Shown: piece by piece, positions 10,800 to 24,449 of the stretch
Numbering within the stretch: position 1 is the stretch's first letter
Layout of the letters: the number at the start of each line of letters is the position of its first letter
Source: Stromatinia cepivora
Lineage: Eukaryota > Ascomycota > Leotiomycetes > Helotiales > Sclerotiniaceae
Direction: 5' to 3'
Length of the DNA: 64,000 bases
Assembly (NCBI GenBank): GCA_014898415.1
Contig: RCTD01000006.1
Span: 1,364,001 to 1,428,000, forward strand
Position numbers and translations under genes: made by a program
The notes under the pieces: model-generated
Database searches by the model: none
Seen by the model: the letters and a program-made list of their open reading frames with translations, nothing else
What the model was told of the DNA's origin: nothing

Positions 10800-13700
10800 A
10801 ATAAGGTTTATATATTATGAGGATTGTTTAAAGATTTCCTTAGTATATCCTGAATAATATGATTTGTTTGTTTTATTATATCTATAATTTTCTTTATAAT
10901 GATTAGGGATATAATTTATAAAATATAATATTTTTTTATATATATTTTGATTATAATTCTGAAATAGGGATTAGGATTTATATAGAATTCAATAACAATT
11001 TTAAAATAAATAAAAAGGTAAGATAGATATTTAATAATTTCTGCTTTTGTATCTGAAATATATAAGAAAATTCAAATATAATAAGAGAAATAATTTGTGA
11101 CGCACAAGAGCCGTAGTAGAGCTGAATAAACAGGGTCAATTATATTCCTTAGAATCTACAATTGAAGAACTATAACTCGTAAGAAATGATTAGATATATA
11201 TACACAAATACCCATTCGTGAACTGTAGAACTATATATATATATTATTAGAATCATCATTTTACCATACTAAATCGTATAAATCGTAACATATATGCATA
11301 GACGATCAGTTCATCAATTGATATATGAGATAAGAGTTATCACATGATCAGCCTCCTGTGGTTCACGATTCGTGACATAATTAATAATAAATAGAATAAA
11401 TCTATAATGAATATTATTGATTTTATTAATTGGGAATAAATTTATGAAATCAGTATTCAAATAATCTATTAGAGTATTAATTGTAACTTTTGATTATAAT
11501 TGAGATTTGATAGTTGATTCAAATTTAGTATATTTTAAATATTTAAAATAGTAATTGATTATATCTTTAACTATAATAGATCAGTATATACTGCGAAGTT
11601 TCTTAAGGAGTATTTGTAAGGCAAAATATCCTGAAAGGTTATGAACTTTATATAGTACAGAGATTACTTTAGTTTCAAGGATATATTTCTTTTAAATACT
11701 ATAGAATATATAATATAAAGTACTTTTATTTAAAAAAATTATATTAAAAGTATTTATAATTAAAAACAATTCGTTAAAGATGATTAAAATTATTCGGGAT
11801 CCATTAATGTTTTAAATAGCAATATACTTCTAAGAATTACTCTAAAGATTTATAGATCGATATATCGATAATATTATTAATAAAAGAATCCCTAATAATT
11901 CAGATCTTTATTATTAACAAAGCTTTTACAAAATATATTTTCTATACAAACTTTGAAGATTCGATTATATATTCTATATCAATACTTAGAATTATAAATT
12001 TGATTAGTTCTTTCAATTTCAATAATTCTGAAATAATCTTTAGGAATTCTTTATAATTTCTTTTACTATCCTTCTATATTCAAATAAATTTACTATCAAC
12101 AAAATTAATATTATCGATCTTTTATAATTTAGGTATGTTATTATAATTAGGATCTATAAATATTATATAAAACAAAGTATTTGCAATCTTATTTCTCAAT
12201 CTCAAAATATAAACAATAATAATATTGGAAACTTATAATTTAGAAGTTTATTTAATATAAATATCTTTTTGAAAGCTATTATTAAAGAATTAAATAATTA
12301 ATTAATAATCTATATAAATAGTATTAATATAATATAGATTATAAAATATATAATCAAACTTTCGATAGAATTCAATGATAATATATAGCTCTCTTTTATA
12401 TATTCAAAAATATAAAAGAGTTATAAAGGATCAGTATTTTTATATTGATATATATCTAAATGATTATATATTCTATAATATAAATAGATACATCAAAGTA
12501 TAATTTGATAGATTAATTGAATTGATATTTATATATTTCAATAATAATCAAATAGAATTATTTGAAAAAGTCAAAGATTAATTGTTCTGTATTATTTTAT
12601 TATTATTCGATTTTATTACTTATAAATCTTGTCAAAAGGTATACAATCTCTACAAAATTCTTTATTCAATATTTAATAATATTCAAAGCTTTTTTGAAGA
12701 TTCCTATATCTTTAATATTATAAGGTATAAACCAATTCCGGATTTTCTTAATATATTTTTGTTTAATTTTAATAATATCTTTAGTTCTATAAAGCAAATC
12801 TAAAATTAGAACTTTAATTTCGAATAGATATATCTTTTTAAAAGATAATTTCAATATAAATTATAATATATATAAAAAGAAATGATCTTTCAGGAATATA
12901 TATATTTCATTAAAGTCTTTAATATCTTTAAAGATATTATTTATATAAAAATTATATTGAAGTAATTCCTTTTTTGTAAATAATATTAAAAACGAAGATT
13001 CGAAACCCTAATCGATATCATTATTGTTAATCAGAGTAAGGATTTCATCCAGAACCAGATATATCATTTCGATTATAGAAAAGCCAGTAAACCTGGTATT
13101 CTAGAGTATATATAGAAATTATAATTATCTAATATTAACAATAATAAAAGCGAAATAATATTTATAATTCTAATGAATCAAGATAATTTATTAATTATAT
13201 TTGAGATCAAAAGTGTAGTATATTTTGTGATTCAATTGTACAAAATAATTATATATTTATTTATAAATTCCAAATAATAATCCAACAAATCTTCGATAAT
13301 ATTATTGTAATTGAATATAATACAACATTTATTTTAAAAATCAGAATTCTTAATTTTATTTATTAAGATTAATAATATTATATTCCAATTAAATAATTAT
13401 CTATTAATAATCAAAATATACTTATATATTTTATATACAAAATCTTCTTTAACGATTCTTTATAATTAATACTTTTGATTAAAAGAATATTTTTTTGGAA
13501 ATATATTCGGAAAAATTTAATACTTTTCTTAAAATATATTTTATATTTATACAAATCGATTAATAGAATATATTCCAATTTAATAATATTTAAATCTTCA
13601 TAAATATATAACAAATGAATAACCTTTTTATAATATATATCAGGAATATTAAAACCAAATTTCATATTTATAAATTTAAATCATTCTTTAACGATTTTAA

Positions 13701-14193
13701 ATGAATCTATAAAGAAAGGTTTTCTTAATATATATTATTCGATTGGAAACAATTTCTTTTAAGCAAATTCAATAGATTTGTTTTTTGAGAAATTATTTTC
13801 TTGTAATTCGGAAGAGATTATAGAATATAAGTTTGGAATATAGGTCGATATAAGTAATAGAATAGGGAACGGTATAAGAATCGATATTATCGATTCTAAT
13901 AATAATTTCAAATTTATATAAGGTTTATATAGAGTACGAAAAAATTGAGGATATATTTTATTAAATATTTTATACTTTGATACAAATGGAATGAAGATGT
14001 GATATATTATAAAAGCTTTAAAGAGAATAATATCAATATTATCAATAAAAGTAATTATATTAAAAGATATAAATAAAATCTGGATTATATATTCTCTATT
14101 TTTAATATAGATCTTCAATATATATATCGAATTTATCAAAAATAAAAATAAATTCATATATATTTTAGATATATTTATTTCAGAAGGTATCAA
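10800..14193 (-). pseudogene. G2 decayed gypsy pol (RT, RNase H, integrase)
   Basis: Open pieces at 14193-13759 and 13665-13411 give the segment before and at the start of RT, with the spacing YEDLN...LIDLYKYKIYFKK seen in one large fungal gypsy group. The piece 12854-12666 is the end of RT, with LSFKKIYLF and KIRNWFIPYNIKDI in place of the usual KIRxWPVP motif. RNase H remnants lie at about 12540-12240. An integrase H2C2 remnant with VLYKVHNLSGYFA lies at about 11700-11590. The integrase core, with NHIIQDILRKSLNNP, lies at about 11095-10800. Stops are frequent throughout. Assignment rests on motif order and family resemblance recalled from fungal gypsy polyproteins. Confidence 0.65.
11096..11377. 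mobile_element. S1: solo LTR with perfect target duplication
   Basis: A 282-bp unit starts TGTGACGCAC, ends ATTCGTGACA, and is flanked on both sides by TAATT (11091-11095 and 11378-11382). It keeps more G+C than its surroundings. TG...CA ends and a 5-bp TSD fit a solo LTR left by recombination between the two LTRs of a retrotransposon. It splits the integrase of G2 and matches no other LTR in the window end to end, so it represents a further family. Confidence 0.85.
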
Positions 14194-15554
14194 ATGTTCG
14201 AAAAGTATAAATTTCGAATTTAATGTTTGGGTATAGACAATATTTGAATTACAATCTTTAATAATTGGGGTTTGGTATAACCTTTTAACGATTTGTTTAA
14301 ATCGAAGATATTTAATAAAAGGTGTTTTAATATTATATCTATAATAAATTAGTTTTCTAAATCAGAATTGTTATATTCGGATTTGTTAATCTTAAAGTTT
14401 GTGAAACTTTTTTTAGATTTTGTAATGAGATTGATATTTATTTTATTATTAATTTTGAAGCGAAAAATATAATGTTTTTTTAGGATAAGAACGATATTAT
14501 AAAGGATAAATGGATAAAACAAAAGGAATTAGAATATAATTTTATAATTATTATTCTTAATAGTATCGATATAAATAATAGAGTTTTTAATCATAATCCT
14601 AATATCAATATTATATAATTGGAAAAATCCGAATAATAGATATAATTCGTTTTTTCTTTTGTTATTAAAAGAATGAATAAAAGTATATATTTACTTTCAA
14701 ATATTATTGATCTTATTTCGAAAATAAAAAAATATATAAAAGCGTTATTTCTATTACAAATAATATTCATTATAAAATCAAAGAGATAATTAGGAGTATT
14801 AAACGGGTATTTATAAAAACCGAGATCTTCAATAAGATTATTGGATATGATATTCAGTTCAAAGTTTTAATTGGTTTGGAAGATACTGATTGAGAAAGTA
14901 ATTTTTTTAAACTTTTTATTATTAATAAGGATCCTAATAATGATTACAAATCGGAAAGATCTACGATCTAGATTAATATAAAGGAATAACTTTTCAAAAT
15001 CTATAATGAAAAATCTGGGATTCCTAAGAATAGTAAACGAAAAGAATAGATAATTTTGAATTTTTTTTTTTGGATTTTGAATTGATATAAATAAACAATT
15101 TGTAAAACTTTTTTGAAAGATTTAAAAAGATCTATTATAGTTTTAAGAGATTTATAATGATTTGGATTTTTTCTGTAAGGATTTGGTAATCGAAAATACT
15201 TTTTCCTTGATGATCTATTATTTTATATAATTGTTAGATAATGTAAATAATTTTTTTTAATTTATTCTTTAATTGATTTATTGGAATGAAATTGAGATTG
15301 AGGGGGTTCGTTTTTTGTAGATTTTAAAAGGTTAATTATATTGTTTATAAATATATAAACTCTTTTACCAAAAGGTTCTACTATTAATATAATTAATTCA
15401 ATTTTCTTTTCGAATTTGAAGTCAGATTTAGATTCAGATTTTATATCCGGGATAGTAAGAATCAATACTATTGATTTTTTTGTTGTTTTTATTTTGAAGA
15501 AGAATAATTTCTTTTTCGAAAAGAATAAAAACTGAATTAATAAAAATTTATAAA

Positions 15555-15677
15555 TATCACGGGATAGTATGACTACAGAGCACTTTCAGAGATCGGGGAA
15601 TAGATGATACACGTGATTGGTAGAGTAAAAGAATTGAATGACTTGCCCTTGATTATATGAATCAAAAGCTGTATATA
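15555..15677 (-). repeat. A4 3' LTR, terminal 123 bp only
   Basis: This is the reverse complement of the last 123 bp of the 310-bp Copia-A LTR, starting TATCACGGG at the outer edge. The inner two thirds of the LTR are gone; homology stops in a TGTATATA stretch, where the inverted internal segment begins. Confidence 0.85.
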
Positions 15678-17252
15678 TTCTTTGCAATATATACAAAAAT
15701 GATTTAGAAATTGTTTTAATCGATCAATCTTAATATTCCAAAAGGAAATATATATATTAGAATAATCAATCAGAATATTCTATAAAGGAAATTCAATCAT
15801 TACAAAGATTGCTGTATTTTATATATTCATTTGATTGATTTATAAAGAATTTATAGATTTATAATCTCGAATAAATATTTAAAAGAATTTATATTATAAG
15901 GATTGAAATATTTAGAACTTAGATTAATCCATTTAAATTTCAATTATACAATTATTACTTAGAATCACCTTTCTTCTAGAAATCATTTGGCTTTTGTATC
16001 CCAAAACAACTAATATACATATAAAGGCAATTATATATATAATAATATTATTAAAGGAACAATTCCAATACTAAATCCTATATAGAAACTATTATATCTC
16101 AAAGAATAAACTCAATAGGATTACTTTATTTAAACAATTTTTATTTTATATTCTAATTTAATTAATAAGGAATAAACGATATAAAAAAATATTTTCAATT
16201 TATAATAATTTATAATATAATCATTATTAGAATTAAAACAAAACCATTATTACCTCCTATCTAATCTATAATCAATAAATTATAGATAATATCACTTCCT
16301 CAAATTTATATATTTATAATTTCAAAGTTATTTTGTTTTTATTATCAATTAAAAGATTATTAAATAGAATATTAATTCAAATAAGATTACGATCTTGAGA
16401 TTAATAATCTTAAGATTAGGAAAATCTAATATGAAATCGATTTTGGATCGGAATCTACAAAACCGATCCCTTTTCAATGAATATTTATATATAAATACAA
16501 TAATCAAGATTTAATTATTTATTATTATTTATATTTAATAATACAAAAAGATCTTTAAATTAAAAATACTATTGAAATTATTTACACTATTACATTAACA
16601 AATCGATCATTCCGAATTATAATAATAATTATCGCTAAATATAATCTTGAAACCAAATAATACAATATAATCAATACTTTATACGATTTTTTTAATACCC
16701 CAATTATATATTATCTATTTAATAAATACAAAATCCTAAACAAAAATATTATAATCAATCAAACTTTATATAATTTACAAGATTCCTTAATTATATAATT
16801 TAAGAACTTTATTCAAATGCTTAAGAAACTAGGATTAATATAATACAAGGAGGAATTATATTTATATATTAACTCAAAGTATACTATTATAATTCTTTTC
16901 TTTATAAATAATATTTAAATTATTTATTATAAGAAAAACAAATCAATTACTACAAAGATTATTAAAGAAATCAAAGTTATATATAAATTATAAGATTTGG
17001 AAAATATTAAATGATTTTTAAATATATATATACTTTATAATCGATTTAATAAAAAACTATAACTAATCTATAATATATATATTAAAAAGATTATTAAAAA
17101 ATTCAAAGTAATAAATAGAACAACAAATATTCCATTCCTAATAATAATATTTCGGAAAAATTAAAGTCAAGTTCCTATATATATTATAAAAATATATCAA
17201 AAGAAAATAAAATCAATATTATATATTATAATCATTATAAAAACAAATATAT

Positions 17253-17544
17253 TGTAAGAAAGTTGGGATATCAAGGCCTAATACATAGCTAGTTCGTAAT
17301 CATATGGTCATATGACTCTTCATAGTTAGATATAAGAGAAAACTCTGCTCTCTTTTTCTTGAAAGAAATCAATCGTTTTTTCCATTAGTCTTTTGTATTT
17401 CATTTATACTCAACCCAAACTATTATTTAAATTTACTAATTTTACTACTTGAAACCTTTATAATGTAATTTGATCAATTCCAATTCCTATTTCCCTTTAC
17501 AGTATATTATCGGGATATATATATCTCGATTTACCTCTTTTATA
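17253..17544 (+). repeat. G1 5' LTR
   Basis: 292 bp, starting TGTAAGAAAGTTGGG and ending at a TATA decayed from CACA. It aligns along its whole length with 28145-28436. Differences between the two are mostly C/T and G/A, in both directions, so both copies have been hit by RIP. Confidence 0.9.
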
Positions 17545-18699
17545 ATAATAATCTATGCTGGATTCGAATTGTATAGTTTATATTGTATAAATATATTTAC
17601 AAAGAAATTATAATTGAAAAGAAAGTAAAATTAGTAATTTATAAATAAAGAGATGGAATTAATCTTAAAAAAATAATCCTTTCAAAAATATGAGATTGTT
17701 AAACTTTGAATAAAGAAGTTTTGATCATCAAAGTTTCTTTATTTATATTTATCCATTATATCAAAAACAAATCATTTTTCAACAAAACCATTATTTTACT
17801 CTTTACTTTAAAAGGAATATATCAACGAAGGTTCTATTCAGAAATATAACTAATAATGTTAAAAGTATATTAAAACTCCAAATACAATGAAATCCCTATT
17901 TATAAACGAATCATTTATCTCTACAAACAAGAAAACTCCAATCCCGAGGACAACCTTAATTGAATACGATCAATTATATTGAAGGACCTTGAATACTTTA
18001 TATACCTTTAGAATTATTTGAATATCTAAATATATATTAAAGTAATAAAAGGATTAAATATAATACACTAAATTATTATCCTTAATATCGACAATCAAAA
18101 ATTTAAAATATATTTTAAAAAACTCTTAACTGAAGGATTTGAAACTCACATATTCCTTTGGAAAAAGGAAAATTCTGGAAAAGATTATATATACCTTTCT
18201 TTTTCTTTTAGAAATTTATCAAAAAAAAACTATAAATACTGAAAACTATCAAAAACCAAATATTGAATCAGACTCTAACAAATCGAATACTTTTTAATTA
18301 AATTATAATAATATAATGAATAACTTTGATTTATTTATAAAATTGAATCTTCTATAAAACATTTTTTAAGGATCAAAAAATAGTATCGTTATTTTAATTA
18401 TCAATCCTTTTAAATCCATCGAAGAATTTTCTATTGATAGTAACAAAAATCTTATTAAAAAAAAAGAAAAAACAAAGAAAACCAAAAAAGTAAAAAAAGT
18501 AAATCAATAATAACAAAACCTATCAAAAATTCTATTTATTATTCGTATTAAGGATTATATATCTATATTCTTTATTATATTATATATTAAAAGTATTACT
18601 ATTCTTACTTTCAATAGGATCGATATATTTGACTTCCTTACAATTTGGAATGCCTTACAAATTGATTACAATATATTTGATAAAGAAATGCGAATTCGA

Positions 18700-20190
18700 T
18701 TTCCTTAATATTATAATTATATTATTACTATCCAAATCAAATTTATACTGGAATATAATTCTATTAGATATAATTGAAAAGAAGAATTGAGATTAATATT
18801 ACTCCAATACTTTTGCAATTACAATATCCAACAAATAATAGATACCCAAGATTTTCTTGATCAATTTATTGATAATTAGTATAACAAGAATAAAGAAAAC
18901 TATAATACAAACCCAACAATGATAAAGGATTATATTATCAAATTCATACTTTCAGCTATTCAACTTATTGACAATCATATAATCATCGAATTCGAAACTG
19001 AAAGGATATTCCTATATAACCTATATACCTAAATAGGAAAAAAGATTATTAGACAATTTAAAATTGATTTCGATAATCCTATTTCTATAAACTTCAAAAG
19101 AATAATAAACGAAACCTACAAATAATACTTTTCTAAAGATTTTATCACCCGAATTTACAAAAGACCTAAATCTTATCAAACTACTATTTCCCAGATTATA
19201 TATGAATACATAAAAACTTTATTTATCTCTGATATTAATACAAAACCTTATTCTCAAGGATAAAAAATAGAGAATACCATAAATGAAATTATTGATCTCT
19301 TGAATAAACTCAATATGAATTATTTAAAGACAAAAATCAAAAATACAAAGAACTCGAAATTATCCTTCTCACTATTACAATATCAAATTATTTATCGAAA
19401 AGGCAATACAAAATACAATGATTATTTTATTCAGGATAAACAAAAAGGGATTCTTTTTGATATGAATAAAACTTATAAAAAGAATTATCTCTATTACTAT
19501 TATTTTGGAAGATCTTCTTATAATAATAATTATACTATAAAACAAAATTGCCCTAAAAAGATTAATAATATTAATATTGAATTATATTATTATAATGGAT
19601 ACAGAATCTTTATATTTGATCTCAAAGGATATCCCAACCCTTCCCCAATCTTCAAGCAAAAGGATTCCCTAAAAAACCATCAAATTGAAATATATACAAA
19701 AACTTATGGATTTAATTAATAAGAAAAATGATTGAAGAAATCTAATACTAAAGATAACTTACCGAATTTCAGAATCTTTAATATCGAAATTATAAAAGAT
19801 ATATTTGTAAATAATATCAATTATCAAGAAAGGGAAATTATCAATATCAATACAATTACCCAACCTAAAGAAACCTTAAGATCACAAGACCGATCATTTA
19901 AAAAATCTAAATCGATAAAATAAAATGAAATTGATAAACCTCAAAAATCATTAAGCATTTCTCGAAAAATATTATTCAAAATAATGAATCAAATTGAAAA
20001 AAAAAGGTTAAAAAAAGAATTCTTTAATAAAAATGAAACCATAAATATTAACAAAAACGAAAAAAACGAAACAGAAGAATCTCAAAAAGGGAAAGGCTTT
20101 TTTGAATTTGATAAGAATAGTATAATACGAAAGAATAGAATACTCAATTTTCGTATTAAATCTTCAAGAATAAAAAACAAATATTAATTA
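18700..20190 (+). pseudogene. G1 decayed gag
   Basis: Open pieces include 19300-19719, 19732-19923 and 19984-20187, separated by TAA/TAG codons. A stretch at about 19,490-19,560 with FGRSS...IKQNCPKK looks like a CCHC zinc knuckle in which cysteines have become tyrosine (TGT to TAT). The tail is very rich in Lys and Glu, as nucleocapsid-side regions often are. The start is uncertain. Confidence 0.6.
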
Positions 20191-20449
20191 TTGCTTATAC
20201 TATAGAATCCCTAATAAAAATCTTGGAATGGATTTATAGAATCGAAATCCTGATAATAATTGGGATTATTTTTATATATATACTAAATCTTCTTAAACAA
20301 ACTTTCAAGAAAATATCAATCACAGATATCGAAGAATGAAAAAAGCTTTTCAGAAATTCAGAAATTTTTGCCGAAAAAACTACAATAGTCTTAACAATTA
20401 TTAATCATTTAAATATTTTCTCTAATTATTAATCAAAAGAAATATATAA

Positions 20450-23400
20450 TATATTTATTATCATTGTAATCCTTGCAAATAAGAATATCAAGATTAGTAG
20501 TATTATCGATTCGGGATCGATAATCAATATAATAAGCTTAAAAGTTGTAAAAGAATTGGGATTTATAATATGCGAATATAAGATAATAATAATCATTCTT
20601 GATAGAAATGTTATTACTTTGTATAAATTGATTGAAGATATAGAAATCAATTTTGAAAGAATTAAGAATATTATTGATATTTTTGTTTTAAATAATATCA
20701 AAGATCTATTACTATTAGGAATATTATATCTATTTATAGAAAAGATTGATTTTGAATATAAAGGAGATAAACAAATTGTATAAATTATTAATGATAATAA
20801 TATTAATAAAGCTAATTGTTAAACGATTAGATCAAAATGTAAAGCAAATATTATAAAAATTAATCTTGAAAAACTGGGAAAAGAATAAATAATATAAATC
20901 CTAGAGATTATATTGATAACCTCCCAAAAATCCTAGATGCTATTAAAAGTAAAAGAAAATTTGAAGAATTTGTTAAAAACCATTTCTCAGAATTCCTGAT
21001 TAGTATCCCAAATTTTAAGATAATCTTAAATTCTGTAAAGTTCAATACAAATATTATTCGAATTGATCTTGATTTTGATATCGAAGATATATTTGATAAT
21101 ATTGAGAACTCAAAACTAAAGGGATTTCAAAAATACTTTATTACTAATAATATTTATCTCAATTTGGAAGAATTTAGGGCAGAAAATGATATCTAAAAGA
21201 AATTAATCAATATCAAATCCGAAATTCTTGTTTCAATTAATAATATATAAAAAAAAAAAAACAAAATAAAATCTTTAAACGAAATAAAATATATTGATAA
21301 AAAATCCCAAAAGGTAATCCTAATTGATTGAAATTGGAATATACAAAATATTCTAAATATCAATTATTAAATCCCTTTTCGAAGTATTTGATACTACATT
21401 TTGATACCAAACCTAAAGGTTTTTAATTGATATAAGAATATTTAGTATTGTTAAATATTAAAAATATATTTTGGGAATATAAAAAGGAATTTCTTTTTAT
21501 ACTACTATAGAATCAAAAAACAGTATTAACTTTTGATTGAATGGAAATTAGTAATATCAAACCTTCAATTATTCTATTATAGATTATCAAGATAATATTA
21601 TATAAGGTTTAACAAACTCTTGATTTTGTATCCCCTAAAGTTTTTTTATTAATAATTATTGAAATAATAAAAAACTATATTAAACAAAGTATATTAAAGG
21701 AAGAAAAGGATTATACCGAAATCTTTGATATTTAATTAAGAAGAACAAAATTGATAAATATTGTATTATTATTACAATAATAAAAGCAAATATTATAACT
21801 CTATGAGATACAAATATATTTCCAAACTTAAAGGAATTTGTTGAACAAATAATTGGATGTTTATTAATATTCTTGATTGATTTCTTTTTTGGATATAATC
21901 AAATACTTTTAAATAAAAAGAATAAAGATATCATTACTATTATAATTTTTTTTGATCTAATGAGATTCATTACTTTATTATAAAAGATTATTAATTCGGT
22001 TGTTCAATTTGTAAGGATTATATCAAGGATATTGTAGAATATTATACCTGATATTGCTATACTTTACTTGAATGATATTAAAATTAAGGATCTCAAAACT
22101 CGATACAATAAAATTGAAGTTAAACCTGGATTGAAGAAATTCGTTATCGAGTATCTGAAAAACCTGAATGTTATAATAGAATATATTATTAATATCAAAT
22201 CTAAATGATATTATAATGGAATCCGAATTATAGATTATTATATCAATTCTGAAAAAGAAATCCTGATATTGCTAAAATCATTAAGATATTTGAATAGCTA
22301 TTTTGCTTGAACGATTATAAAATTAAAATGTTTTTGGAGTATATATCTTCTATCGATTTTGAATAAAGAATTTCGTTATTATTATAAAGTTTTTTTATAC
22401 ATTATTAAAAAAGATATAGAATTTATTTAGATTGTTAATTATAATACTATAATAATTTTATTGAAAGACAAACTAATTTTGGTTTAATCTTTCTTTTATT
22501 GATTTATTCATCTGGAATTGAAACTATTGTACTTGTTATCGATACTAGCCTAATAGAATAAGAAATTATTCTAGGTTAAATATATAATAATAAATCTTAT
22601 ATTATTGCTAAATATAAAAATAGTATATGAAATTATATTGAACAGAATTATAATACCACTAAAAAAGAATACAGAAAAGTATTCAAAGTTCTACAAAAAT
22701 ATAAAAAAGATCTTTATAATATTCATTTTTTTTTAGAAATTGATATAAATATATTTATAAATTAATTAAATAAAATAATTACAGATTTATTTAATATTTT
22801 AATTATAAAATAAATTATTTGGATTAGACTTTTCGACTTTGATATTAAGTATATTCCTAAAAACAAAGACATTACTATAAATACCCTATTATAATAATTA
22901 CAAATTATTTTGAATAATATTAATAAAAAATATAAAAAAGATATTAATAATTCGATTATTGCAGATCCGAATTCGTTGCAGATAGATTTGATAATGAATA
23001 TAAATAATTCCAAAATTTTAAAATCATTTCAAATTTTGAAAAATGGAAATGAAAAGATATAAATGATTGTTCAATATATTATTATATTACAAAGATTTAA
23101 AAATATACTAATGAAGGATTGATAAACTTTCAAAAAGGAAACTCTCAACTTTTGTATAAAGGATTATTATCTATTCAGAATCCGGGGAGATGGATTATTT
23201 CTCATTTATATAATAACAAACAACGATTTAATCGAAAAAGCAAAAATTATGGTTCGAATATATGAAAAACTAGATTATAAGGATCTAGAGTTATTGTATA
23301 CTAAAATATATAATTATTATTGATAGAATAGAATATACAAGAATATAAAAAATTGGGTGATTTCTTGCTCCGTTTATCAATTCAGATTATTCAAACAAAT

Positions 23401-24340
23401 AAATGAATTAATAATTACTATTTAAACTTCAAATATTTAATATAAAATTGGTATGGATATTACAAAAATATTTAACAATTATAAATTCAAATACCTCATT
23501 ATTTTACAAAAAGATCTAAATAATTGAATAGAAGCTAAAACCTTACAGAATATTACTTTGGAAGTAATTACTAAGTTCCTTTATAAAATAATCTATCGTT
23601 ATAATCTTTTTGAAAAAATTATTATAAATGAAAAACCTAAAAACAAAGATATTGTATTTGTTTATTACGAAAAATATAGAATCGATAAAATCAAAAATAT
23701 CAGTTTATCATTTATAAGCCAATGGAATAATGGAAAAAAATCATCATCCTATTACAAAATTATTTTCCTGTTTGTTATAAGGAGGGTATAAATAATCTAA
23801 ATAATTGAAAACAATATTATTCGTTAATCATATTTCAATTTACAAATTGATAAACAAAACATTATTTAAATTGATTTATAAATAGAAAGCTGTATTGTTT
23901 TTTGAAATTATATATACGATTTAAAGGATCCTTAATTAGAAAAGTATATAAATCCAGAAAGATTTATTGATCATTAAAATATAACAATTAAAAATACTAA
24001 ATGAAGATATTAAGGAAACAATCCTTCACAAACAATATTACAAAAAAAATAATAAATTTCAATATAATCTCGATTATAAAACATTAAATAAAAATATTCG
24101 AGTTGGAAATATAATTCTATATTATAACCCCTAATCAAAAATCGATATATTTTGCAATACAAAATTTGCTTTCAAATAATATAGATTTTATAAAGTGATA
24201 AAAAAGTTAAAAGATCTTTTTATATATATTTTTGAAAAAATAAATAGTACCCCATTTGATGAAATCTATACAAATATCTATCTCAAGAAATATATTTTAT
24301 ATTTAGATTTCTTTATAAATAACAATTCTAAAAATTTATA
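20450..24340 (+). pseudogene. G1 decayed pol (protease, RT, RNase H, integrase)
   Basis: The protease keeps its active site as IDSGSIINIIS (the aspartate codon is at 20508-20510). RT shows IDFFFGYNQI near 21,870, and the catalytic YLDD reads YLND near 22,065. RNase H spans about 22,500-22,880, with the ending WIRLFDFDIKYIP that follows it in this family. The integrase core begins near 23,453 with GMDI and includes the open piece 23558-23791. The end near 24,060-24,300 has VGNIILYYNP and FKWYRFYKV, like the GPY/F-type C-terminal module. Frame breaks are mostly TAA/TAG. Confidence 0.8.
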
Positions 24341-24449
24341 TAAATAAATAAATCAAAAAATCGAGTTTCTAAATATCTATAACCTTCCAAACAAAAGATA
24401 ACAAATAATCAAGGATTATTCTTTATCTAATTACAAAACAATATAGAAT

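Larger units (their letters stand above)
9850..15554 (-). mobile_element. G2: Ty3/gypsy retrotransposon, 3' part, minus strand
   Basis: This is the outermost element of the nest. Reading the minus strand from high to low coordinates, the order is RT, RNase H, integrase zinc domain, integrase core, which is the gypsy order. It is cut at 15,554 by insertion of A4 and resumes at 63,659. Inside its integrase it carries the solo LTR S1. The left end, where its 3' LTR should be, could not be located, so 9,850 is only the edge of the AT-rich block. Confidence 0.7.

Noticed and set aside
15262..15465. 67-codon minus-strand frame just left of A4
   Set aside because: Not kept as a gene: probably part of the G2 gag or protease side, but too decayed for a domain call.
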